A stretch of 64,000 nucleotides of DNA, taken from assembly GCA_944390795.1 (NCBI GenBank), contig CALXRI010000012.1:1-64000 (forward strand), in the 5' to 3' direction. The stretch is from an uncultured Victivallales bacterium (GTDB taxonomy: Bacteria > Verrucomicrobiota > Lentisphaeria > Victivallales > UBA1829). The notes under the pieces were generated by a model, which saw nothing but the letters and a program-made list of their open reading frames with translations, ran no database searches and was not told the origin of the DNA. Every line of letters starts with the position of its first letter. Position 1 is the first letter of the stretch. Shown here one piece after another: positions 32,728 to 39,995 of this stretch. The position numbers were made by a program, and so were the translations under genes.

Positions 32728-33537
32728 TTAATAGTTCTGAAGATTGGATGTCCGGTCGGGAAGTCCGGAACACGGATAGGAATACCAGATTTCATTCGCG
32801 GTCCAGACGCCCATCTGCGAGATTCTGAGCGCCCGGACGCTGCCGTCCACGAAGAGCATGTTCTCCCGGCCGCTGTGCGCATAATAAAAGATGGAAGAAT
32901 CGGCTCCTGCAGTACAATGGAAAAACATCAATGCGGAAGGATGACGGACGGAGCCCGGCTGGAAAAAGGCCTGTGTCGCACTCCAGTAATTATCACACCA
33001 GGCATTCCAGCCGCATTTGGCATTGGCGTAGCACGTCAGCCCCGGGCAGGTCGGTGTGAAAAGGCAGCCGTTCATGCTGTAGGTGGAATTTCCGTTGATG
33101 AACTGTGTGCCGTCGCTTCTGACACTGACAAATTTAAAAACTCCGGAATCGTTGATGTTGGTGATCGCAGTCTGACAGATGGTTCCCTTGTAGAAATCGG
33201 GATCAAATTTCTTGATGCCGTTTTTCACATAGATATCCAGAACCGTGCCGCCATAGTCCGGCATGGAGCGCATGGCCGGATGCCATCCGTTGAAGGAGTC
33301 GGCATACAACGTGGCCCAGATGTTGATCTGGCGCAGATTGCTGTAGCAGTTGATGTCGCGCGCCTTGCCCCGGGCTTTCGAAAGCGCGGGAAGAAGAAGT
33401 CCGGAAAGAATTGCGATGACCGCTATGACAACCAGAAGCTCGATCAATGTAAATTCTGAGATATTCCGCTTTTCCGGAACGGGGATCCCTGTCCGGACTG
33501 TTCCGGTCCTTTCCTTCGAATCATTGATGTGAAACAT
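32728..33537 (-). CDS. Prepilin-like type II secretion/DUF1559-type protein
   Basis: A 269-residue protein with an N-terminal methylation motif, FTLIELLVVIAVIAILSGLL, starting at about residue 29 and preceded by Ser-Glu instead of the usual Gly. The hydrophobic helix is followed by KARDINCYSNLRQI and a beta-rich, cysteine-containing body with a final H-x-DGSV-type segment (ENMLFVDGSVRAL). Such proteins are very numerous in Lentisphaerota and other PVC bacteria and are exported by type II-like systems, probably as surface fibres or carriers. It is the first gene of the operon with the DUF4838 and GH42 genes, and it has an excellent promoter and AGGGAGG site. Confidence 0.9.
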   Translation of the reverse strand: MFHINDSKERTGTVRTGIPVPEKRNISEFTLIELLVVIAVIAILSGLLLPALSKARGKARDINCYSNLRQINIWATLYADSFNGWHPAMRSMPDYGGTVLDIYVKNGIKKFDPDFYKGTICQTAITNINDSGVFKFVSVRSDGTQFINGNSTYSMNGCLFTPTCPGLTCYANAKCGWNAWCDNYWSATQAFFQPGSVRHPSALMFFHCTAGADSSIFYYAHSGRENMLFVDGSVRALRISQMGVWTANEIWYSYPCSGLPDRTSNLQNY

Positions 33538-33579
33538 GGCTGCCTCCCTTGTAAATATTGCCCGATTCCGCTTTCCTGT

Positions 33580-33608
33580 ATTATATCCGCAAAATATGAT
33601 TTTGACAA
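33580..33608 (-). promoter_or_regulatory. Promoter of the prepilin-DUF4838-GH42 operon
   Basis: On the minus strand TTGTCA (33603-33608) and TATAAT (33580-33585) are 17 bases apart, about 45 bases before the start at 33537. Confidence 0.7.
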
Positions 33609-33656
33609 TGGCGGATTTGAGGATTCGACTAACCGTTTTGATAAAAAAAAAGGAAC

Positions 33657-33685
33657 TTGACTTTCCTCTCCGGATATGTTATAAT
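33657..33685 (+). promoter_or_regulatory. Promoter of the divergent AraC gene at 33718
   Basis: TTGACT at 33657-33662 and TATAAT at 33680-33685, spacer 17 bases; the -35 is about 50 bases from the divergent -35, a typical shared control region. Confidence 0.7.
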
Positions 33686-33717
33686 AACAGGAATAACAGA
33701 AATGATTGCGGAATGCC

Positions 33718-34551
33718 ATGGGTTATTATGACGATATCATTTTTCTGGACTGCGGGGAGTATCCGGACTACCGCACTTCGGTCTTCATCACGCCGCGCAA
33801 GGAGCCGCAGTGGGAATTCGCGCTCCATACGCGCGGCAATCTGATCCTGCAGCGGGACAAGGGCCGGATTCTGCGCTTTTCCACGCCGGTTCTCTTCTGG
33901 CGGGCGTTCCATCAGCATTACTGTCACGGGATTCCGGACGGCGAGAGCCGCGGGCACCTCTACCTGGTGACAAGCGGATCCCGCGCGGAACGGGCTTACC
34001 AGCATCTGGAAAAGCTGTTCCCGGAGGGCTTCCTCCCTCTGGAGGAGGAGAGCGGATCTTTCCGGAAAATCTTTGCCGGCATGCGTGAAATCGTGAATAC
34101 GGTATGGCTCCATGATGAAAAGCAGAAACATATCGCCGCCTCAGGATTCGAAACCCTGATTGCGGAGGCAACCCGGATCTACTACAGCCGCCGGCCTGAT
34201 TACGCGGACAACAACAGGATGCTGAAACTGGCCGACTCCATCCGCGCAAACCCGGTCCGCGATTACGATTTTCAAAACGTCATTGCGCAGCAGTTCGGCA
34301 TGTCCTACCATTCCTTCCGGGCGCTCTTCCGGAAAGCGACGGGAAAAGCGCCCCGGCAGTTCGTCATGAAATGCCGTCTGCATTACGCCCTGGAGCTGTT
34401 GAATTCCACCGATCTGCAGGTAAAGGAAATCGCGGACCGCTGCGGATTTGAAAATTCCATCAGTTTTTTCCGCTTTTTCAAAAAAAGCGTCGGAGTCACC
34501 CCGCTTCACTATCGGCACCATCTCCACAGCGACTACATCCAGCATCTTTAA
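33718..34551 (+). CDS. AraC-family transcriptional regulator
   Basis: A 277-residue AraC/XylS regulator divergent from the prepilin-DUF4838-GH42 operon and likely controlling it. The N-terminal half is a cupin-like sensor; the C-terminal domain has FQNVIAQQFGMSYHSFRALF and VKEIADRCGFENSISFFRFF, ending VTPLHYRHH. I prefer the ATG at 33718 behind GCGGA; an in-frame TTG at 33706 would add four residues. The promoter start near 33692 leaves a leader of about 25 bases. Confidence 0.9.
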   Translation: MGYYDDIIFLDCGEYPDYRTSVFITPRKEPQWEFALHTRGNLILQRDKGRILRFSTPVLFWRAFHQHYCHGIPDGESRGHLYLVTSGSRAERAYQHLEKLFPEGFLPLEEESGSFRKIFAGMREIVNTVWLHDEKQKHIAASGFETLIAEATRIYYSRRPDYADNNRMLKLADSIRANPVRDYDFQNVIAQQFGMSYHSFRALFRKATGKAPRQFVMKCRLHYALELLNSTDLQVKEIADRCGFENSISFFRFFKKSVGVTPLHYRHHLHSDYIQHL

Positions 34552-34658
34552 TCAGGAAATGGGGCTGACGGAATTTCCATCGGAGCGGAACGAAACAGGA
34601 CGTTTGAAAATCGTTTTTCCCGGCATTCAAAAAAATTCAATTTTTTTTGAAAAAAAGC

Positions 34659-34686
34659 TTGCTTTTCCCGGAAGACTTGTTATAGT
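34659..34686 (+). promoter_or_regulatory. Predicted promoter of the structured RNA
   Basis: TTGCTT at 34659-34664 and TATAGT at 34681-34686, spacer 16 bases; the expected start is about 34692, at the foot of the closing helix. Confidence 0.5.
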
Positions 34687-34690
34687 GGTA

Positions 34691-34798
34691 GTCAGGAAGC
34701 AGGCAAACGAGCTCCGAATAAAAATTGCATAGGGGCTGCAAAGCCTTAAGGTACATAGTAAGTTGGAGCGAATAATGTTCCCCTGCTTCCGTTTTTTT
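34691..34798 (+). ncRNA. Candidate small structured RNA, family not recognised
   Basis: About 105 bases with a 9-base-pair perfect closing helix (GGAAGCAGG at 34695-34703 with CCTGCTTCC at 34782-34790) directly followed by a seven-T tract (34792-34798). Inside, GCTCC (34711-34715) can pair with GGAGC (34765-34769), or AGCTCC can pair with GGGGCT (34732-34737); these two are mutually exclusive. GGCT-GCAA-AGCC (34734-34745) forms a GNRA-capped hairpin. A promoter ends just upstream and no protein-coding frame fits. The CAAAC and GCAAAGCC words recall the c-di-GMP-I (GEMM) core, but its second hairpin and GAAA loop are missing. It is not clearly 6S, SRP or tmRNA. Confidence 0.6.
34792..34798 (+). 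terminator. U-tract closing the structured RNA
   Basis: Seven T residues follow the 3' arm of the closing helix, as in small RNAs whose terminal stem is also the terminator. Confidence 0.55.
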
Positions 34799-34869
34799 AT
34801 TGCATGATTTCCCCGTCGGCGCCGTTCTTCCGCTCTTTTGGTTTCCTTGCAGGATTCCCGCAGACAGAA

Positions 34870-35487
34870 TCAGAATTCATAGACGGTGGACGCATTCACC
34901 GTGTCCTTCATATCCATATTGTGCGAGGTGAAGGGAACAAGCAGTACAACCCAGTTGTTGTACTGGGCGCTGGAATTGATGTTGGATACAGTCGCAATTG
35001 GAGCGCGGTCCCCGGCATTGAACACGTTGAAGGCGAAATGCCCGTATGCCATGCGCTTGACACGTTTGAGAAGCGGAATTTCGGGAACGGCGAACGTCAA
35101 GTCCGTGTAGGGAACCGGAATCGGAAGCGACGGCGTTCCGATGATCCAGCTGTCATGATCGGTGGCAAGCACGCCGCAGAGAGGCTGGATCATGATCTCG
35201 GCGAGTTCCTGTTTGGCGACAATCACGCACCCGGCCTTTGAGAGTTCCATTTCCAGCATTCCCTGCACATAAGCCTTGTCAACCTGCGGCGCCAGATAAC
35301 CGTAATCGAGAAATACCTTTTTCCCTGCGAATTTCCCAAGCCCGGCATTTGCAACCGCCCGTTCGACGGTCGTGGCAATCAGATACTGCTCCACGGCGGA
35401 ACGCTGCGTATTGGTCACCCATGGCGTAGTGCAGCCGGATCCGATCACGGTCAATGCAATGCAGAAAAGCAACATGTAAAATCTCAC
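34870..35487 (-). CDS. Lipoprotein, DUF6655-like
   Basis: A 205-residue predicted lipoprotein. The signal peptide RFYMLLFCIALTVIGSGC ends in a lipobox. The body begins NTQRSAVEQYLIATTVERAV and continues with KKVFLDYGYL, DKAYVQGMLEMELSKAG and a polar middle, which fits my memory of DUF6655, a family common in Planctomycetes and relatives; the family name is tentative. I place the start at a GTG at 35487, which follows AAGGAT; an ATG four codons later is too far from it. The function is unknown. It is monocistronic and convergent with the structured RNA. Confidence 0.7.
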   Translation of the reverse strand: MRFYMLLFCIALTVIGSGCTTPWVTNTQRSAVEQYLIATTVERAVANAGLGKFAGKKVFLDYGYLAPQVDKAYVQGMLEMELSKAGCVIVAKQELAEIMIQPLCGVLATDHDSWIIGTPSLPIPVPYTDLTFAVPEIPLLKRVKRMAYGHFAFNVFNAGDRAPIATVSNINSSAQYNNWVVLLVPFTSHNMDMKDTVNASTVYEF

Positions 35488-35695
35488 GGTAATCCTTCCC
35501 TTCCGATAGCAGCCGGGCTTCCCCCCATGGAAAACCGGGGAAAAATAATATACCTGATTTCCGCAGAATTTCAAATCACGGAAAAAAATCCATGTGTTTT
35601 CCGAACCGGAACGTGGAAAAAATCCCGGCATGAAGGAAGACATTTTCACGATGAGGAAGCCTTCTCCCGCCGGGACCCGGGACCGCGCGCCCCGT

Positions 35696-36511
35696 TCAGA
35701 TTTCCTCTTCTCCCGCTTCGCGGATCCAGCCGCGCAGCCATTCGACGGCTTCCAGACCGAGATCGGCGCAGCAGTTTCCACAGAAGACAATGCCTTCCGA
35801 GCGGCCTTTTTTCATCAGGTCGTAATAGGTGAAACATTCCTTCCGGAGCTGATCCACTGTCAGCGGCTTCCCTTCGCCGTAATTCCAGATGTAACAGCCG
35901 GTCAGACGGCGTTTCCCGGGGGTCCGCTCCACCATGCGGGCGAGATCGTCCCCCAGCTCGTCAAACTCCGCGGGCGTCTTCATGTTCCAGTAAGTTATGA
36001 CGTCAAACTCCTTGAGATAATCATCGATGTCGAATTCCAGCTGGCGTTTGTACCAGACCACCCAGAGATCCAGCGGACGGACGGCGTGATGAAGGCGGGA
36101 ACGCATCTCCCGGATCTGCTCCACGGAATAGCGCGCCCATGTCTCAACCGGTTCCAGACGGTGCGCAAAGAAATCGTCAAGCACCGCTCCGGTGATGTTG
36201 GGAAACAGCGCCGCCTGACGGAGCACTTCCTCCAGATCGCTGCTCTTGTCGTTGCGCGTGGAACCGGAATCCCCCATCGCGGACCACACGACTCTGCGCA
36301 TGGATCGCATCTTCTCAGACTCCGCGTCAAACGGCGGTTCCGGCTTGCCGCACATCACCACCCGGCACATGTTCGGAATTCCGAGATACTCCGCCCCTTC
36401 CACCGGCCCCATTTTATTTCCGCCTGGAAGCTTCCAGGATTTGTTGCCGGCGGCATTCTGATGAGACATGGCGTCCTGGCCCCAGAGCCAGAAACAATCT
36501 TTGAGTTTCAT
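35696..36511 (-). CDS. Hypothetical TIM-barrel-like protein
   Basis: A 271-residue cytosolic protein I cannot place in a named family. It begins KDCFWLWGQDAMSHQ and contains GAVLDDFFAH, LWVVWYKRQLEFDIDDYL and DVITYWNMKTPAEF, a spacing of hydrophobic strands each ending in an acidic or aromatic residue as in TIM barrels of glycoside hydrolases; GCYIWNYGEGKP near the end resembles the last strand. It has its own promoter (TTGCAA 36656-36661, 17 bases, TATTTT 36633-36638 on the minus strand). Two cysteines in FCGNCCADL are conserved-looking. Confidence 0.55.
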   Translation of the reverse strand: MKLKDCFWLWGQDAMSHQNAAGNKSWKLPGGNKMGPVEGAEYLGIPNMCRVVMCGKPEPPFDAESEKMRSMRRVVWSAMGDSGSTRNDKSSDLEEVLRQAALFPNITGAVLDDFFAHRLEPVETWARYSVEQIREMRSRLHHAVRPLDLWVVWYKRQLEFDIDDYLKEFDVITYWNMKTPAEFDELGDDLARMVERTPGKRRLTGCYIWNYGEGKPLTVDQLRKECFTYYDLMKKGRSEGIVFCGNCCADLGLEAVEWLRGWIREAGEEEI

Positions 36512-36632
36512 CCTGACACTCCTTGCTGTTGTTCCGAATCAAAAATTTTCCGCATCCCCGTTCCGGGACGGGAAACGGTCCGCGTGCGGACCCCTGCCGC
36601 ACTCAGGGACAGAAGACGACTGCCCGGAATCT

Positions 36633-36661
36633 AAAATACCGCGGAGAAACGGTGTTTGCAA
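36633..36661 (-). promoter_or_regulatory. Predicted promoter for the 36511 gene
   Basis: Minus-strand TTGCAA (36656-36661), 17 bases, TATTTT (36633-36638), about 120 bases before the start. Confidence 0.45.
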
Positions 36662-36724
36662 GCTGAAAAAGGGGATTTTTCATGCAATTGCGTCCATGGG
36701 GAAAACAAGGGCTGTGCGGAGAAA

Positions 36725-37342
36725 TCAATCCCCGGAAGCGGAGAGCGATACCGGAGCGGAAGAGTCCCCGTGTTCCAGCACTTCACGCCGGATTGCGGAC
36801 CAGTCGGCACGCCGGATCAGAGCGGCAAGATTCGGAAAGAGGAATTTGTGCATGCCGTAACGGGAATGCTCCATTTCGGCGACAGCCTCCTCCGGCGTCC
36901 AGTCCTGAAAGACAATCCTGTATGCGGCCACCACGGCGCCGGTCCGGTCCGCCCCGTGCAGACAGTGGATCAAAAGCGGGCGCGGCGCATCGCGGATGAT
37001 TTTCAACGCCCTGACCAGATCCGCGCGGTCCATCATGCCGGTGCTGATCCCGCACTCGTATTCCCGGATTCCGTCCGGAATGCCGGGATGCTTCGCCGTA
37101 TCGCGGAATCCCTGCCGCAGATTCAGAATGCTCCTCACGCCGATCCGCTTCAGCTCGGCAAACGACGCCTCGTCCGGCTGGGCGGAACGGTAAATCCGCG
37201 CGTCCGCGTCCACAATGTAAAAGTTTTCCGGCGCCACGGTCATCGCCAGGGATTTCGCATCGAAAGTCGGCTCCGCCGTACCGCAGGCGGCGGCAAAACA
37301 CAGGAGCGCGCCGCAGAAGAAAAGCGACAGGATTCTCACCAT
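36725..37342 (-). CDS. Exported dual-specificity (tyrosine) phosphatase-like protein
   Basis: A 205-residue protein with a signal peptide or lipobox (CFAAAC, lipid site C20). The phosphatase signature HCLHGADRTG gives H126, C127 and R133, and the general acid may be D105 in GMMDRADL. RIYRSAQPDEASF is typical of bacterial DSP-like phosphatases of the envelope. The target could be a phosphoprotein, inositol phosphate or phospholipid. The ATG at 37342 starts directly after the SGNH gene on the same strand (35 bases), so they are probably cotranscribed. Confidence 0.82.
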   Translation of the reverse strand: MVRILSLFFCGALLCFAAACGTAEPTFDAKSLAMTVAPENFYIVDADARIYRSAQPDEASFAELKRIGVRSILNLRQGFRDTAKHPGIPDGIREYECGISTGMMDRADLVRALKIIRDAPRPLLIHCLHGADRTGAVVAAYRIVFQDWTPEEAVAEMEHSRYGMHKFLFPNLAALIRRADWSAIRREVLEHGDSSAPVSLSASGD

Positions 37343-37377
37343 AAAAACCTCCGTTTTTCCTAAACCTTAATGCTGGA

Positions 37378-38508
37378 TCAGCATGATTCCAATATTCCGG
37401 GGGAATTTTCCGCAAAGGCAATGATCCGCACCGCATGGCCGGAACTCTTTTCGTTGTGTTTTTCCGAAACACGCAGGATCATTGTGTGTTTCCCGCGGGA
37501 CAATGTGCCGGCAAGCATCCGGGTGCGGGGATAATGCAGTCCGGCGCTGTAGGCGTGATACAGGTCGGCGGAACGGAAACGCCCGCCGTCGATGCTGTAT
37601 TCGACAATCCCGGCGTCGGGTCCGGCTGTCAGGAAAAGTCCGATCGCACTGCCGGAAAATTCGAGAAAAAGCTCCGCGCCGGGAGTCTCCGTGAACAGGG
37701 TCGGAAGCGCAGTGAAGCGCGCCCGCTTTTCCCCGGGAAGACGCTTCCAGTCGGGAATTCCGAGCGTCCACTTCTCATCGTATTCCGCCGCGGAGGGAGC
37801 GGCAAAGTGCGCGTGGACCAGACTGTTCGGATCCAGCAGCGCGCGGGGACGTTTTCTTTCAGTCTTTCCTTTTTTTTCCGCGGCATCCAGCAGTTCTCCG
37901 ATCAGCGAAGCATAGATCCGGCTGCCGAAGAGAGCGGGATGCACGCCGCCGAAGTCCTTCGTCCAGTCGAACTCGCCCGCGGCAAGGCGCGCCCCGACAA
38001 CCTGCGCGAAATTCACGCTCGGGATTCCGTAACAGGACGCGACCGTCTCCATCGCGCGGATCTCCCGGGGCGTCCGCCCGTTTCTGTAACTCTCGTTATG
38101 CGACTCGTTCGCGGAATAGAGGAACACGATATCCATGCGGGGATTCCGCGCATACGCCATCCGCACCATTCCCTCCATCGCACGGATGGTTTCGGACCGT
38201 TTCAGATGACCGTCCTGATTGTCATTCACGGCGAACTCGATGAACAGCAGATCGGGCGTCATTTCCGCAAAGACATCCTGCCCGATGCGGAACGCGCCCG
38301 TATCGGAACAGGTGGAACTGATTCCCGCATTGAGGAAACGAAACGCACAGGAGGGGAAACGGGCGCGAAGCATGGCCTCGGTCAGCGCGGTGTAACCGTT
38401 CATCTCCGTGATGGAACCGCCGATGAAGGCGACAGCTCCGCTTTTCGCTTTTCTGAATCTGGAAATCGCGGCGGAAAGGCCGCTCCGGCATTGAATCGCA
38501 TCTTTCAT
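37378..38508 (-). CDS. SGNH/GDSL hydrolase with C-terminal beta domain
   Basis: A 376-residue cytosolic hydrolase. The SGNH blocks are visible: FIGGSITEMNGY with the nucleophile serine, NAGISSTCSDTG, FIEFAVNDNQDG with the oxyanion Asn, and DFGGVHPALFG with the catalytic Asp/His pair. From about residue 245 a beta-sandwich follows (LFLEFSGSAIGLFL, VEYSIDGGRF), as in some carbohydrate esterases with an attached CE2-like or binding domain. Deacetylation of a sugar is likely. The ATG at 38508 follows GGAG. The upstream membrane-protein genes end just before it (23 bases). Confidence 0.85.
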   Translation of the reverse strand: MKDAIQCRSGLSAAISRFRKAKSGAVAFIGGSITEMNGYTALTEAMLRARFPSCAFRFLNAGISSTCSDTGAFRIGQDVFAEMTPDLLFIEFAVNDNQDGHLKRSETIRAMEGMVRMAYARNPRMDIVFLYSANESHNESYRNGRTPREIRAMETVASCYGIPSVNFAQVVGARLAAGEFDWTKDFGGVHPALFGSRIYASLIGELLDAAEKKGKTERKRPRALLDPNSLVHAHFAAPSAAEYDEKWTLGIPDWKRLPGEKRARFTALPTLFTETPGAELFLEFSGSAIGLFLTAGPDAGIVEYSIDGGRFRSADLYHAYSAGLHYPRTRMLAGTLSRGKHTMILRVSEKHNEKSSGHAVRIIAFAENSPGILESC

Positions 38509-38531
38509 GAATCTGACTCCAAATGATTTCA

Positions 38532-39086
38532 TTAATAGAAGGAAAAAGAACAGGGGACCCCAAGCAGATTCCGCAGGATTTCCGCCTCTTTTTCCAGTTC
38601 TTTTTCCCGGGAAGGATGACAGTTGCACAAAAAGATCCGGCCGCCGTCGCGCAGACGGATATTCAATTCACAATAAGTTTTCATCCCGCCGCACCGGAAA
38701 CGGCAGGGAGTTCCGGAGCGCAGAATCTGAATTCCGGAAATTTCCGCAAACGGGATTGCCTTCCCGCGGACAGTGACAAGTTTCCGGTTCAGGTCCAGAC
38801 TGTCCGGCAGCAGGAATTCCCGCGCATAGGGCAATACCAGAAACAGGAGGAGTGCAATGAGGCAGACAACTCCTGCATACACCGGCGGCGGCAGATTCAG
38901 ACGCAGCGCCGGAATCGGCAGAACGAGGACAAGAAGAATGCAGCAGCACTGAAACGCAGTAAAAAAACGTGTCGGACGCCAGTAAAACAACCCGCTTCCA
39001 TTTGAGTCCAGCCGGCGCAGGTGGATCAGTTTCCATAAGGGAGAGTTGGGCACATCGATGTTTTTTACAGATTCGGAATCCGGCAT
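38532..39086 (-). CDS. Hypothetical two-helix membrane protein
   Basis: A 184-residue protein with two hydrophobic segments (TAFQCCCILLVLVLPIPAL and PVYAGVVCLIALLLFLVLP) and a soluble C-terminal beta-rich domain (LVTVRGKAIPFAEISGIQIL), like bacterial PH-domain membrane proteins. No family is assigned. It follows the 39785 gene with a 3-base gap, so the two are cotranscribed. Confidence 0.6.
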   Translation of the reverse strand: MPDSESVKNIDVPNSPLWKLIHLRRLDSNGSGLFYWRPTRFFTAFQCCCILLVLVLPIPALRLNLPPPVYAGVVCLIALLLFLVLPYAREFLLPDSLDLNRKLVTVRGKAIPFAEISGIQILRSGTPCRFRCGGMKTYCELNIRLRDGGRIFLCNCHPSREKELEKEAEILRNLLGVPCSFSFY

Positions 39087-39089
39087 GCT

Positions 39090-39785
39090 TCACCTCCCGG
39101 CAATTCTGCCGTACATGGTTTGTGTTGAAGTGTCATACAGAATGAAAAACGTCCCGTCCGCAAAGGTTCCCGGAAAGAAAAATGCATCGGCGGGAAAGTG
39201 CGCCGCATCCGGAAGGAACCGCCCGAAAAAATCCCGGGGACTCCGATCGGGAATCTCTGCGGGAATCCAGTTTCTCGCCGCGGCAAACGCGCGAAAATCG
39301 CCGGAGGCAAGACGGCAGCGCCATTCCAGCGAACAAGGGGGAATCCGGTTTTCATAAAAGCGGATGTCCGAGGCGGTTTCGGGAAGAAGCCGGCGGAGCG
39401 CCGCTCCGGAATGCAGAAGCGGGGGAATTTCCCGGAACGAATCACAGTGATGCTCGGACAGGACGGCGGCATGATAATAAAATCCGCCGGCGGCCAGTCC
39501 GGAGAGCAGAAACGCCAGAACGCAGTTCCGGGCGGAGAAAAAACGCGCCAGTCCCCGCCGGGGCTCCGGCGTCAGACGGACTTTCAGAAAAAGCAGAAGC
39601 GCCAGCAGATCCGCGGAAAAAAAAACGCCGAGCAGCAGACTCAGACGCAAAGCGATCATCCCGTGGAGCGCGAACGCGGCAAGCGCCATCGTCAGAACCG
39701 CATTCAGCCCCAGGAGAAGGAGAAGCGCTTTCCCCGCAGAAAAAACTGTGTCCATTCGTATTCCGGTTGTCCGTCCGTCCGGCAT
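39090..39785 (-). CDS. Hypothetical membrane protein
   Basis: A 231-residue protein with three hydrophobic segments in the first 130 residues (LLLLLGLNAVLTMALAAFAL; LRLSLLLGVFFSADLLALLL; VLAFLLSGLAAGGFYY) and a soluble C-terminal region containing EWRCRLASGDFRAFAAA. I do not recognise the family. The first ATG at 39785 follows GGAAGGAA; a second ATG at 39755 is possible. It is the first gene of the 39785-37342 minus-strand run. Confidence 0.6.
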   Translation of the reverse strand: MPDGRTTGIRMDTVFSAGKALLLLLGLNAVLTMALAAFALHGMIALRLSLLLGVFFSADLLALLLFLKVRLTPEPRRGLARFFSARNCVLAFLLSGLAAGGFYYHAAVLSEHHCDSFREIPPLLHSGAALRRLLPETASDIRFYENRIPPCSLEWRCRLASGDFRAFAAARNWIPAEIPDRSPRDFFGRFLPDAAHFPADAFFFPGTFADGTFFILYDTSTQTMYGRIAGR

Positions 39786-39995
39786 GAAGAAAGATTCCTT
39801 CCGTTCCAGAAGTTCAGAAATAATATAAATCCGCATCTCCGGCAATGCAAGAGGAAAGGATGCGGAAACAGACACCGGAAACGCAATCGGGGCTTTTTCA
39901 TCCGGATGTCTTGAAAGTTGGCGCGCATCATTTATATTAATGAGTTTTCCCGTTCCCTTCCGGAAGGGGCAACCCAAACCACCGCTCTTGGCATT

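Larger units (their letters stand above)
34552..34869. other. 318-base intergenic region holding an AT-rich hairpin and a structured RNA
   Basis: Between the AraC stop and the convergent lipoprotein gene. It contains TTCAA and TTGAA arms around an A/T-rich loop (about 34626-34651), possibly the AraC terminator, then the RNA at 34691-34798. No protein gene is visible. Confidence 0.5.

Noticed and set aside
34691-34798. c-di-GMP-I riboswitch, 6S RNA or SRP RNA as the identity of the small RNA
   Set aside because: Only the CAAAC and GCAAAGCC words match the riboswitch; its second hairpin and GAAA loop are missing. It is too short for 6S, and the SRP apical GGAAGGAAGCAG loop is not in the right place.
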